NCBI RefSeq assembly: GCF_000422245.1
Contig: NZ_ATHI01000001.1
Coordinates: 124,001 to 188,000 of the forward strand
DNA length: 64,000 bases
Origin: Alkalidesulfovibrio alkalitolerans DSM 16529
GTDB taxonomy: Bacteria > Desulfobacterota > Desulfovibrionia > Desulfovibrionales > Desulfovibrionaceae
Direction: 5' to 3'
The position numbers and the translations under genes are program-made. Within the stretch, counting starts at the first letter, position 1, and every line of letters begins with the position of its first letter. Below the pieces are notes generated by a model. That model saw only the letters and a list, made by a program, of their open reading frames with translations. It made no database searches and was not told where the DNA came from. Below are positions 44,767 to 53,141 of this stretch, one piece after another.

Positions 44767-44840
44767 GGCATGCTCCTTGGGGTTAGAGGTGGTTGCGGTC
44801 GTCTCGGAGTCGCGGGCTCCAGATGTTGCGCCGCCAGTAG

Positions 44841-44855
44841 TAGACCGGTCGTCTT
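44841..44855 (-). promoter_or_regulatory. Predicted TetR operator upstream of the AhpD-like gene
   Basis: TAGACCGGTCGTCTT contains AGAC-N5-GTCT and shares TAGACCGGTCG with the site before tetR (45559). The motif resembles operators of NemR-type regulators. Confidence 0.65.
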
Positions 44856-44923
44856 GTCCCTTGCCGAAAGAAAACGCCGCAACGCGGCAGCCGGTTCTCC
44901 CGGCCTGCGCGGCGCGGCGGCTG

Positions 44924-45547
44924 TCAGCCTGTCGCGGTCTCCTGTTCCGTTTGCCCGCCGCACAGCGGAGCGTTCAGGACGCGGGCGAAGAGCAGCTTTT
45001 CGAAACGCAGCAGCGGCTCCACGCTCTTTTCGGCCTTCATGCGCAGGATCGCCCCTTCCCAGGCGTCCATGATGAAGGCCGCCGTCTCCTCCGGATCGAG
45101 GCCTTCTGGCAGATCGCCCTGCCGCGCGGCCTCGGCCAGCACCCGGCCGATGCTTTGCGAAAGGCCGTCCAGCGAGGCGCGCAGCGCCTCGCGCATGGCG
45201 GGCGAGAGGTCGGACAATTCCTGCGCCAGATTGCCGAACGGACAGCCCCGCTCGCAGCCCCAGTTCGCGAAGCGCTCCCGCGCCCCGGCCAGGAAGCGGG
45301 CCAGGCGTTTCAGGGGCGGCCGCGTCGGATCGCTCAGGATCTGCGCGATGATCGGGGCGCGGCTGTCGCGGAAATGGTCGATGAGCGCCAGGCCGAAGGC
45401 CTCTTTGCTGGGAAAGTAGAAATAGAACGAGCCCTTGGGCACCTGGGCCAGATCCAGGATCTCCTTGATGCCGGTGTTGTGGAAGCCCTTTTTGTGGACC
45501 AGTTCGGCCCCGGCTTCGAGGATGGCGAGTCGTGCGTCGCGCTTCAT
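44924..45547 (-). CDS. TetR/AcrR-family regulator, NemR-like
   Basis: A 207-aa regulator with a TetR helix-turn-helix at the N terminus (AILEAGAELVHKKGFHNTGIKEILDLAQVPKGSFYFYFPSKEAFG) and a ligand-binding domain with a cysteine pair in NWGCERGCPFGNLAQELSD. A similar Cys region in NemR senses electrophiles and hypochlorite. The site TAGACCGGTCGGCTA lies 12-26 bp upstream of its ATG, suggesting autorepression; the same core precedes the AhpD-like gene downstream, with 157 bp between the genes. A radical SAM gene is divergent. Confidence 0.88.
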   Translation of the reverse strand: MKRDARLAILEAGAELVHKKGFHNTGIKEILDLAQVPKGSFYFYFPSKEAFGLALIDHFRDSRAPIIAQILSDPTRPPLKRLARFLAGARERFANWGCERGCPFGNLAQELSDLSPAMREALRASLDGLSQSIGRVLAEAARQGDLPEGLDPEETAAFIMDAWEGAILRMKAEKSVEPLLRFEKLLFARVLNAPLCGGQTEQETATG

Positions 45548-45558
45548 GCGGCCTGAAA

Positions 45559-45573
45559 TAGACCGGTCGGCTA
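45559..45573. promoter_or_regulatory. Predicted TetR operator in the tetR/radical SAM divergent region
   Basis: TAGACCGGTCGGCTA lies 12 bp upstream of the tetR start codon and shares the first 11 bases with the site at 44841. It could affect both tetR and the divergent radical SAM gene. Confidence 0.65.
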
Positions 45574-45710
45574 GTTCGTGTCAAGGGGGTGTGCCGTCAA
45601 TCTCGTCCTGGTGCCAGCGGCCCAGACGGCGTGCGTCTCAGTCCTGGGCTCTTGACGCGGACCGGGCAGCAGGGGCAACGTGCATGGCATCCGATCCGCA
45701 AGGAGCCGCC

Positions 45711-46775
45711 GTGGCCGCGCCCATGCGTCTGTCCGTGGTCCAGCTCGAACCGAGCACCCACTGCACCCTGCGCTGCCCCACCTGCCCGCGCACGGCCTTT
45801 GCCGCGCATTGGGAGAACGCCCATTTCCCCTTCGAGCGCCTGGAGCCGCTCGTACCCGCGCTGGCCAGGTCCGAGCTCGTGGTGCTTCAGGGCTGGGGCG
45901 AGCCGCTGTGCAACCCGGAGCTGCCGCGCATGGTCGCGCGCCTTACGGAGGCCGGGGCGCGCTGCACCATAACCACCAACGGCTGCCTGCTGGACGAGCG
46001 CATGGCCCGCGAACTCCTGCGCGCCGGGCTGCCGCTGCTCACGGTCTCCATCAGCGGCGCGAAACCGGAGACCCATGCCCGGCTGCGCCCGCCCTCCGAT
46101 CTTTCGGCCCTGCTTGAACGCATCGCGCGCACGCGAGCCCTGGCGCGCGAGATGGGCGCGCCCGTGCGCCTGACCGTGAGTTTTCTGCAGCAGCCCGAGA
46201 ACATCGAGGAACTGCCCGAGGTGGTGGCCCTGGCCAAGCGCCTGGGGCTGGACGATTGCCTGGCCGTGAACGCGACGTTTCTGCCGACCAAAGAGCACGA
46301 GCGCCACCTTTTGCGGCCAGGCGCCAGCGAGCGCTCGGCCGCGCGCCGCGCCTTGTGGGGGGCCATCTGGCGGCGGCAGGCCTTCACCCGCGTGGAGTGC
46401 AAGGCAGAGGAGAAGGCCGTCTGCGCCAACGATCCTACCCGCAACCTGACCATCGGCGCGAGCGGGGCCGTGAGCCCGTGCATCTTCCTGCAATTGCCCC
46501 TGAAATCCGAACCGCCAGAGCGCCCGCCGGAGATGATCTTCGGCAACGTCTTTGAGACGGACTTGGAGGATATCTGGAACCGGCCGGATTATGAGGCCTT
46601 TCGCGCGACCTTTGCGCGGCGCGACGCCTTTGCCGAGGCGACCTGGGGAAGCGTTGGCCGCGACGAGGAGGGGCGGCGCAGGCTGCGCGAGGCACCGGCG
46701 CGGCTTGCGGCCTTTTTTGCCGACAACCCCGCGCCTGCGCCTTGCCGAGCCTGCGTCAAGCTGCAAGGCTTGTGA
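45711..46775 (+). CDS. Radical SAM protein with SPASM-type C terminus
   Basis: About 354 aa. The radical SAM cluster is CTLRCPTCPRT (Cys18, Cys22, Cys25). It is followed by LVVLQGWGEPLCNPELPRM (GGEPL-like SAM motif), a TIM-barrel core and a C-terminal region with several Cys (VECKAEEKAVC, SPCIFL, PCRACVKLQGL) that would hold auxiliary iron-sulfur clusters. Such proteins modify peptides or act as SPASM maturases; no peptide substrate gene is obvious nearby. The GTG at 45711 follows AAGGAG; an ATG 27 bp earlier is an alternative. It is divergent from tetR. Confidence 0.85.
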   Translation: MAAPMRLSVVQLEPSTHCTLRCPTCPRTAFAAHWENAHFPFERLEPLVPALARSELVVLQGWGEPLCNPELPRMVARLTEAGARCTITTNGCLLDERMARELLRAGLPLLTVSISGAKPETHARLRPPSDLSALLERIARTRALAREMGAPVRLTVSFLQQPENIEELPEVVALAKRLGLDDCLAVNATFLPTKEHERHLLRPGASERSAARRALWGAIWRRQAFTRVECKAEEKAVCANDPTRNLTIGASGAVSPCIFLQLPLKSEPPERPPEMIFGNVFETDLEDIWNRPDYEAFRATFARRDAFAEATWGSVGRDEEGRRRLREAPARLAAFFADNPAPAPCRACVKLQGL

Positions 46776-46808
46776 TTCTTATGTGACTATTGACAAGCAG
46801 CGGTTTCG

Positions 46809-46933
46809 CAGGCCGTTCAAAAAGCTCCAGGTGCAAGGCGCAAGAAAACTCCGGGCCCGACGCGTATTACTGGTATGCGAGGGTTTGAACGTTTCGCGGC
46901 GACGCAGCAGATGGGACTTTTGGGGGCGGCCTG
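46809..46933. repeat. Dispersed palindromic element, copy 7
   Basis: 125 bp, same orientation as copy 3, beginning CAGGCCGTTCAAAAAG and ending GGGGGCGGCCTG, with GTGCAAGGCGCAAGAAAAC, CGAGGGTTTGAACGTTTCGC and GCAGATGGGACTTTT inside. It ends one base before the stop codon of the convergent PsiE-like gene. Confidence 0.9.
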
Positions 46934-47569
46934 CTATTCGTTTCGGTCCAGGCTGTGCGAAGCCTGGGACATCCGCTGCGCTTCCTCGGCCTGCCGGGCG
47001 CGGGCGCGCTTCTCGGCCCTGCGCCGCGACCACAGGCTGCCCTCGATGGGGCGGCAGAAGGGGTCGCCCCCGCCCTGCTTGCGGGCGATGAGCCAATAGG
47101 AAAGGCCCAGCGCCAGGATGATCGCGGCCAGGGCGAAGACGTGGGCGGAACTTGTCTGGTGGAAGTCGAGCACGATGGCTTTGCGCGCCGCGGCCATCAA
47201 CGCCGTGGCCAGCACGAGTCTGATGTGGATGATGTGGGCTTCGAGGTAGACCACGATGTTGGCGAAGATCTCGATGGCGATGAGCACCGCCATGAAGGCG
47301 CCGAACGTGGCCAGGATGTCGTTGATGTTCAGGAGCATGTAGGGCGGCGCGTTGAGCCGCTGCCACAGCACGTGGACCACGTCGAGCAGTCCCCAGACGA
47401 TGACCAGGGTCATGAGCAGGGCCAGGATGCGTACGCAATGGCGCAGGACGGATTGCAGCAGCGACACGAGCGGATCGGTCGATCCCTGGATGTGGCAATG
47501 CTCGAATCCCGGCTTCTCGCTGTCTTCCTTCATGGACGAGCCGCCTGATTTGGGGTTGCTGAGATCCAT
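46934..47569 (-). CDS. PsiE-like inner-membrane protein
   Basis: A 211-aa protein with about four transmembrane helices (LALLMTLVIVWGLLDVVHVLW, ATFGAFMAVLIAIEIFANIVVYL, VFALAAIILALGLSYWLIA) resembling the phosphate-starvation-inducible PsiE family (conserved helix-rich HIRLVLATALMAAARKAIVLDF segment). Function of PsiE is unknown. The C terminus is basic (RRRAEKRARARQAEEAQR). An AGGAG site lies before the ATG at 47569; an internal ATG at 47533 is an alternative. Confidence 0.8.
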   Translation of the reverse strand: MDLSNPKSGGSSMKEDSEKPGFEHCHIQGSTDPLVSLLQSVLRHCVRILALLMTLVIVWGLLDVVHVLWQRLNAPPYMLLNINDILATFGAFMAVLIAIEIFANIVVYLEAHIIHIRLVLATALMAAARKAIVLDFHQTSSAHVFALAAIILALGLSYWLIARKQGGGDPFCRPIEGSLWSRRRAEKRARARQAEEAQRMSQASHSLDRNE

Positions 47570-47626
47570 GACACTCCTATACACGGCCGTCCGCTGTTTG
47601 CAAAGACGTGAGAGTTGGGGCGCTTT

Positions 47627-48550
47627 TCAGGGCGACGTGGCGACCAATCCCCGGCCTTCGCGCCAGGCGAGCGTACCCCACGGCGCGGCGGGATCGCCCA
47701 GGAGAAGGCGCGGTCCCTGGCCGTCCGTCTCGTGCCAGGTGAAGCGTGGCGGCGTGCGGACGCCGAAGCGCAGCCGGGCTTCATGATCCGGGGAGTCCGA
47801 ATAGCGGCCGTCCTCGCGCTGCAGGTGCAGCCGGAAGACGATCCAGGCGCGGCCCGAGATGAAATCGGCCAGTGCCCCACCCGTGGAAACGGCATCGGCC
47901 AGAATGTCCACGAACAGGAGGTCCGGCCGACCGTCTCCGTTCACGTCGCGCACGCCCGCTCCGGGCGCGAGCGCGCCCTTGGCGGCCAACCGCCAGAACG
48001 GCCTGTCGGCGCAACCGTCGAGTTCCGGGCCGCAGCGATGATAGGCCAGCCGGGTGGCGCTGCGCAGCCCGAAAAGGCCGAAAGGCGACGGCTCCACGAC
48101 AAGCCGTCCCGGAATTCCGGTTTCGTCCAGGGGCAGGAAATCGCCCGAAAGCCACGACGAGCCGTATGTCGTCAGGGAGAGGTGCGGGGCGTCGGCGAAG
48201 CCGCCGCGTTGCAATCCGGGCCGTGCCTCGTGCAGGAAACCGCCGTGCGGGGCGTTGGAGATGACCACGAGCTCGGCTGGGATCTCGTCGCTGTGTTCCA
48301 GGAGCAGCACGCGGGTCTGCGCGTTGCTGGCGCGCCGCGCCAGCAGGGGATCGAGCGGGCCGGTGCGGCGCAACGGCTCCTGCCCGGCCGTGGGGCGATA
48401 GGGAGCCAGGAGCAGTGACGCGGCGGAGCGGTGCTGCACACTGACCTGCTCGCGCACGGAACCTAGGAAATCCTCGGCCTCCACGGCCCAGGACGCCGGA
48501 GGCGAGACGAGAGCGAGCCACAAAAGCGTGAACAGGCTCAGGGCCGCCAT
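47627..48550 (-). CDS. Exported FG-GAP/VCBS-like protein
   Basis: A 307-aa protein with a signal peptide (SLFTLLWLALVSPPASWA) and one clear FG-GAP/calcium-loop motif, VRDVNGDGRPDLLFVD; the rest is beta-rich. The gene overlaps the upstream FG-GAP gene by 13 bp and is the last of a four-gene operon behind the ABC transporter genes. Likely periplasmic or surface-exposed. Partner and ligand unknown. Confidence 0.75.
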   Translation of the reverse strand: MAALSLFTLLWLALVSPPASWAVEAEDFLGSVREQVSVQHRSAASLLLAPYRPTAGQEPLRRTGPLDPLLARRASNAQTRVLLLEHSDEIPAELVVISNAPHGGFLHEARPGLQRGGFADAPHLSLTTYGSSWLSGDFLPLDETGIPGRLVVEPSPFGLFGLRSATRLAYHRCGPELDGCADRPFWRLAAKGALAPGAGVRDVNGDGRPDLLFVDILADAVSTGGALADFISGRAWIVFRLHLQREDGRYSDSPDHEARLRFGVRTPPRFTWHETDGQGPRLLLGDPAAPWGTLAWREGRGLVATSP

Positions 48551-49938
48551 GCCAAGGCCTCCACGCGCCGCGCTCCGGGTTTGAGCACCAGCACCTCGCC
48601 TTGCCCGTCGCCGTTCACATCCGCCGCGCCTACGAGCGCCGCGCCAGGCCCTACCTTCACGCTGCGTTCGCCCTGGGGCGCTATCATGGTCAGAACGCCG
48701 TCCGCGTCCAGGCGTGCGAGGAGGGGATGCCCGGCCACGGCCGAGGTGAAGCCGCCGCGCATGGTCCTCGGGTTTGTGCCCAGGGAGAGGCGCACCTGGG
48801 CGACGCTCGTGTCATGGCGCGCGCCATGGCGGTCGAGCCTGGACGCGCGCAGGGTCATCCCGATGGTTCCCTCGGCGGCAAGGCGGGCCGTCTCGCCGGG
48901 CGTGGCGGGCAGGCGCGGGATGAGGGATATCCAATGCCAGCCGTCCGGGCTTTGGACGAGCGGCATGAAGCCGGGCAAAAAAGAGGATGAGAGCCGCAGA
49001 TGGGGCGTGTGCGCGGCGGCGGTCTGCGAGAGGGAGAAGAGTTCGAGCACGTAGGTCGGCGCGAGCGCGTCCTCCTCGCCTGGCAGGACAAGGCGCAAGC
49101 GCGCGGCCGCAAGGGCGCATCCGGCCTCGGGCGTGAGCAGGAAGGCGTCGCCGAGGGTTCCCAGGGAGGCGAGGTCCAGGGCGCGGACCAAGCTGAATCC
49201 CGCAAAATCCACGCCCAGGATATCGGCTCGCCGACCGTGCCCGTCCTCGCTCAGCACGACCAGTTCGCGGCGGCCGTCGCCCGTCAGGTCGTCGGCCCAG
49301 ATGCGGTGCTCCACGGATGAGCGCGATGAGAGTTCGTGGGCCACGCGCCTGGCGCTGACCCGCCAAAGCTCGCGCAGCCGCGGCGTGGGCGCGGCCGGGG
49401 GCGGCAGGTCGCGCGAAAGGAGCGCAAAGGAGCCGTCGGGTCGTTGCAGGGCCGCGTAAAGGCTCTGGCCGTTTGTGCCCCACAGGTCGGTCAAACCGTC
49501 GCCGTTCAGGTCCTCGGCCTGCCAGAGTACATCGCCGAGACCGTTTTCGGTCGTGTAGTCGAGGAAGTCCGGCACGGCCAGGGCGAGTGAGTCGAGGTCC
49601 ACGAACACGGCCGTTCCGATACCGCAGGCGGCCACGGCCGCACGTTCTCGAAAGACTGCGGGAAAGAGCGCTTCGGGCCTGAGCGGCAGGGAAACCACGT
49701 CCACGTCGCCTGGGAGGTTGCCGTCGGCCGCGAGATAGAAATCTGCTCCGGATGAGGCCGCAAGCCAGACACGCGCGGGACCACGCCCCTCGCCGGGCAG
49801 TGGGGCGCGAACACCGGCCGGAGCAAGGAGATCGATCGGCTGGGGCAGCTCCCAGACGATTGCGCGCGGCTCGCGGGCCAAGGCCGGGGCGCAGAGGACG
49901 AGCAGCGCCATGGCGAGCGCGAGGCGGACGCGGTTCAT
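48538..49938 (-). CDS. Exported FG-GAP/VCBS repeat protein
   Basis: A 466-aa protein with a signal peptide (MNRVRLALAMALLVLCAPALA) and several Asp-rich FG-GAP-type motifs: AEDLNGDGLTDLWG, ADDLTGDGRRELVVLSEDG and ADVNGDGQGEVLVLKPG. These form beta-propeller blades, often binding calcium. The start overlaps the permease stop (ATGA). With the following gene it is the exported part of the ABC operon. Confidence 0.82.
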   Translation of the reverse strand: MNRVRLALAMALLVLCAPALAREPRAIVWELPQPIDLLAPAGVRAPLPGEGRGPARVWLAASSGADFYLAADGNLPGDVDVVSLPLRPEALFPAVFRERAAVAACGIGTAVFVDLDSLALAVPDFLDYTTENGLGDVLWQAEDLNGDGLTDLWGTNGQSLYAALQRPDGSFALLSRDLPPPAAPTPRLRELWRVSARRVAHELSSRSSVEHRIWADDLTGDGRRELVVLSEDGHGRRADILGVDFAGFSLVRALDLASLGTLGDAFLLTPEAGCALAAARLRLVLPGEEDALAPTYVLELFSLSQTAAAHTPHLRLSSSFLPGFMPLVQSPDGWHWISLIPRLPATPGETARLAAEGTIGMTLRASRLDRHGARHDTSVAQVRLSLGTNPRTMRGGFTSAVAGHPLLARLDADGVLTMIAPQGERSVKVGPGAALVGAADVNGDGQGEVLVLKPGARRVEALAWRP

Positions 49939-50678
49939 GGCAGATTCGTCCGCCTGAAGGCGGCCAGGGCGAGGGCGAGCGGGGCGAGCGCCCAGGCCGT
50001 AAAGGCCAGCAGCGAAACGCCGGACAAGGGAGCGGGTGGCAGCCCGGCCAGGGCTTCCTGAGCCCGCTCGAAGGGCAGGCCCCAAAGCGTCGTGTGGGTG
50101 AAGTTCCCAAAGCCGACGGCGTTGCCCGCCGTGTCCAGCAGCAGGTGCAGCGAGAGCGCGGCCAGGGCGGCCTGGGCCGGGGAGCGCGCGAACACGGCGC
50201 AGGCCAGGCCGAGCGAGATCATGGGCGCGAGCGTCAGGGCCGAGAGTGCGGCTGTCGCTGCCAGCAGAAACGGGCGCTGGATGCCGCCCGTAAGCGTTGC
50301 GCCCAGGGCTGCGCCGGCGAAGAGCGCGGCCGCGCCTAGAACGAGATAGGCGATCAGGGCGAGGGCCTTGGCCGCCAGAAGCTGGGAGCGGGCCACGGGA
50401 CCGGATGCGAGCAGCGCCAGGAAACCGGATTGGCGCTCCTGAGCCAGGGACAGGGCTGCGGCCGTCAATGGCAGAAGCGGCCACAGCGTGGCCGTGAGCG
50501 CCTGGGCCGAACGCAAGGCCGCAAGATCGCCGCCGCCAGGCAGAATGGCGGCCGTGAGCATCGCGACGAGTCCCACGCAGGCGAGTGAAAGCCACACGCC
50601 AGCGCGCGTGGAACTGCGTCTGAATTCGGCCGCAAGCGCCCGGGCAAGGCCGCTTCTCGTGAGGAACGTCAGTTCCAT
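49935..50678 (-). CDS. ABC-2-type permease (NosY-like)
   Basis: A 247-aa inner-membrane protein with about six transmembrane helices and the NosY/ABC-2 motif SLAQERQSGFLALLASGPVARSQLLAAK in the first loop. It pairs with the ATPase encoded immediately upstream (10-bp overlap). A GGAGG site precedes the ATG. Substrate is unknown; the two exported FG-GAP proteins encoded downstream suggest envelope or surface biogenesis. Confidence 0.85.
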   Translation of the reverse strand: MELTFLTRSGLARALAAEFRRSSTRAGVWLSLACVGLVAMLTAAILPGGGDLAALRSAQALTATLWPLLPLTAAALSLAQERQSGFLALLASGPVARSQLLAAKALALIAYLVLGAAALFAGAALGATLTGGIQRPFLLAATAALSALTLAPMISLGLACAVFARSPAQAALAALSLHLLLDTAGNAVGFGNFTHTTLWGLPFERAQEALAGLPPAPLSGVSLLAFTAWALAPLALALAAFRRTNLP

Positions 50679-51391
50679 GCGGCCTCCACGAAAGTCTCGA
50701 TGCGTTCGACCGCGTCATGGCCGTCGATGCGGGCCGTGCCGTCACCGCCGCGCTCCAGGCGTCCGCTCCCGTTCAGTCGGCCCTCGTGCAGCACGGCGAA
50801 GGAGTCGATGAGCCCGATCGTCTCGCGTGGCCTTTGCCCGGCCAGGAGCACTGCCGCCCCGGCATCCGCAAGTTTTCGGATCAGGCCGAGCGCGGCGGAG
50901 AGGGAGGGCGGATCCAGGGCGTTCAAGGGGTCGTCCAGGAGCACACAGCCGGGGGTGCCCAGGCAGGCCAGGCAGAGCATGAGCTTTTGCCGCATGCCCT
51001 GCGACCAGCCCCCGACGTGTCCGGAAAGGCGCGGGGCAAGGCCCAGGGATTTTGCGGCCTCAAAAGCCGGGGCAGGATCGCGGGCAAAGAGCCGGGCCAC
51101 GAGGTCGATATGGGCCTTTCCGCTCAGGTGGGGCGTCACGGCCGGGGTTTCGGGCAGGTAGGCGAGGTGCGCCCTGGCCTCGGCCGCGCCGTCCGGATCG
51201 CGCCCGGCAACGAGTACTTCGCCGCGCTCACGCCGCACGAGCCCGGCCACGGTCCGAAGCAACGTGCTCTTGCCCGCGCCGTTGCCGCCGTAAAGGCCCA
51301 GGATTTCGCCGGGAGCAGCGGCAAGGGAGACGTCCCGAAGCACCTCGCGGCTGCCCAAACGCACGTGAAGTCCTGTAATGACGAGTCCCAT
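50669..51391 (-). CDS. ABC transporter ATP-binding protein (NosF-like) with altered catalytic residues
   Basis: About 240 aa. The Walker A is YGGNGAGKSTLL, the signature motif is WSQGMRQKL (instead of LSGGQ) and Walker B is VLLDDPLNALDP, where Asp replaces the catalytic Glu of LLDEP. The switch region is LLAGQRPRE, in which the usual His of the H-loop is Gln. Both changes should slow ATP hydrolysis. The start chosen is the ATG at 51391; the frame is open a little further upstream. First gene of the operon; a 15-bp perfect inverted repeat lies about 30 bp upstream. Confidence 0.88.
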   Translation of the reverse strand: MGLVITGLHVRLGSREVLRDVSLAAAPGEILGLYGGNGAGKSTLLRTVAGLVRRERGEVLVAGRDPDGAAEARAHLAYLPETPAVTPHLSGKAHIDLVARLFARDPAPAFEAAKSLGLAPRLSGHVGGWSQGMRQKLMLCLACLGTPGCVLLDDPLNALDPPSLSAALGLIRKLADAGAAVLLAGQRPRETIGLIDSFAVLHEGRLNGSGRLERGGDGTARIDGHDAVERIETFVEAAWN

Positions 51392-51419
51392 CGGGCTGCT
51401 TCTATCCCTGTTGTCCGGC

Positions 51420-51469
51420 CCCGGCAAGACCGCCCGGCCCCGCTCCCTGGCGCAGGCGGTCTTGCCGGG
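51420..51469. promoter_or_regulatory. 15-bp perfect inverted repeat with 20-bp spacer in the divergent region
   Basis: CCCGGCAAGACCGCC at 51420-51434 is exactly repeated in inverse orientation at 51455-51469, separated by 20 bp. The location between the ABC operon (minus) and the O-antigen-ligase gene (plus) suggests an operator or an mRNA hairpin in either leader. There is no poly-T next to it. Confidence 0.6.
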
Positions 51470-51603
51470 ATGCCCTGATGAAAGATGTCAAGGGAGGTGT
51501 GCGTTCGCTTGTGTTCCACCCCGTGTTCACGTATCGGGGCAACGGTCGAAGGTTTTCTTTGCATCAAGGGCTTTCAAACTATAATCGCGTGCTACGGAAG
51601 CAA

Positions 51604-52989
51604 ATGGTAGCGTTCAGCAATATGAGCCACGGCGAGCCTTCGGTCGACGCACACGCCCCTGCGTCCAGCCCGTTGCAAGACGACCCGCGCGAACCGGGCG
51701 TGATGCAGGCGGCGGCATGTCTGCTGTTTGGGGCGAGCCTGAACGCGACTTTCAATTTTACCGGAATCGGTCTTCCCGTGCGCGTCGGGGTTTCGGATTT
51801 TCTCGCCCCCTTGCTGGTGCTGATTGGGGCCTGGGCGTTATGGCGGAGGAATTGGGATTTTCGCCTGCACATGCAGTGGTTTGCGCCTGTCTGTCTTGGG
51901 TTCAGCGCCTGGCTTGCCTGCGGCCTGCTCATCGGCAGGGCGCATCTCGGCGAATGGACAAGTTGGGCCGTGGTCAACAGGGGAGCGGGTTGGGTCGTCG
52001 TCCTCGGCTACTTCTTCGTCGGGGCTTGGCTGGCCGCGAGCCAACGGCGGACAAAGACATTTCTCACAGGATTCTGGGGCATCGCGGCGCTCATCGCCGC
52101 TGGCAGCAGCCTCGCCTATTACCTGAATGCGCTCAAGATCATCGGCATCTCGTTTCCCCGCAACACGGGGTTGCTGAGCAATCCCAACTCGTTTGGTATT
52201 TTGATCGCAGTCTGTTTTTTCGTCTATTTGACCATGGGCGGCGTGGCGCGCGCGAACAAAAAATTGGATATTTCGATATGCCTGACTTTCGCCTTTGCGG
52301 AGCTGACCTCGTTTTCGCGCACAGGCTGGATCCTTTTTCTGCTGGTGCTCGCGGTGGCTCCCCTGTTGCGCTTGCTGTCGTGGCGGCGTGTGGCGCTCAT
52401 TGTGGTCATACCCGTGGTTTTGCATGTGACCATGGTCTCCAAGCCTGGAATCATTCCGTGGCCGAGCTTCGGGAACGACGCTGTGCAGGCGCAGAATGCA
52501 GCGGGTAAGCCCAAGAAAAAACCGAAAAAGGTGAAGCTCAGCACAACTGACGCTTTCGGCTACCATGTCGTGAGCGCGCAGTCTCTCGATTACAGAATCG
52601 AGTTGTTTCGCGAGTCTTTGAGCCATTGGCGCGACTCGCCGGCGACGGGAGCCGGAGTGGGAGTCGTCTACGCCAAGGAGGTGGAACGACGTGGTTCGGT
52701 ATACGCCTCGACTATTCACTCCTCTCCGATATGGCTCCTCACGGAGACGGGGGCCGTGGGATTCGCGTTCTTCGCTTGGCTGTATCTGGGCAGTCTCTGG
52801 GCGCTTTGGCGAACATGGCGACGAGACGGGGGACGTATGCAGCTACTCGGCCTTGGAACCCTGCTTCTGCTCGGGCTTGCTTCCTTGCCCACCGATGTCA
52901 TGTTCCAGCGATATTTGTGGGTCATATGGGGCATGGCTCTGGGGGCGGGCGCGGCGTTGTCGGCTCCCGGAGTCGGCGGACGCTCGTGA
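51604..52989 (+). CDS. O-antigen ligase/Wzy-like membrane protein
   Basis: About 461 aa from the ATG at 51604 (an upstream ATG at 51478 and one at 51622 are alternatives; none has a strong ribosome-binding site). There are ten or more transmembrane helices and a large periplasmic loop (after VLHVTMVSKPG, with DYRIELFRESLSHWRDSPATGAGVGVVYAKE), the usual O-antigen ligase/polymerase pattern. It would transfer or polymerise a polysaccharide at the periplasmic face. A glycosyltransferase and flippase follow on the same strand, indicating a surface polysaccharide locus. Confidence 0.82.
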   Translation: MVAFSNMSHGEPSVDAHAPASSPLQDDPREPGVMQAAACLLFGASLNATFNFTGIGLPVRVGVSDFLAPLLVLIGAWALWRRNWDFRLHMQWFAPVCLGFSAWLACGLLIGRAHLGEWTSWAVVNRGAGWVVVLGYFFVGAWLAASQRRTKTFLTGFWGIAALIAAGSSLAYYLNALKIIGISFPRNTGLLSNPNSFGILIAVCFFVYLTMGGVARANKKLDISICLTFAFAELTSFSRTGWILFLLVLAVAPLLRLLSWRRVALIVVIPVVLHVTMVSKPGIIPWPSFGNDAVQAQNAAGKPKKKPKKVKLSTTDAFGYHVVSAQSLDYRIELFRESLSHWRDSPATGAGVGVVYAKEVERRGSVYASTIHSSPIWLLTETGAVGFAFFAWLYLGSLWALWRTWRRDGGRMQLLGLGTLLLLGLASLPTDVMFQRYLWVIWGMALGAGAALSAPGVGGRS

Positions 52990-53141
52990 CTTCTGACCTC
53001 CTGCCCGCCGATCTGCGCAGGAGTAGCTTTTCCTGTCATTCGCAAACACGGTTTCTTTTTCCCGCAAAATTGATAAGTACGGTTTTCGGGTGCGTATGAA
53101 ACGTCATGAAACAAGCCCAAGGCAGTCTGGATAAATTTTCG

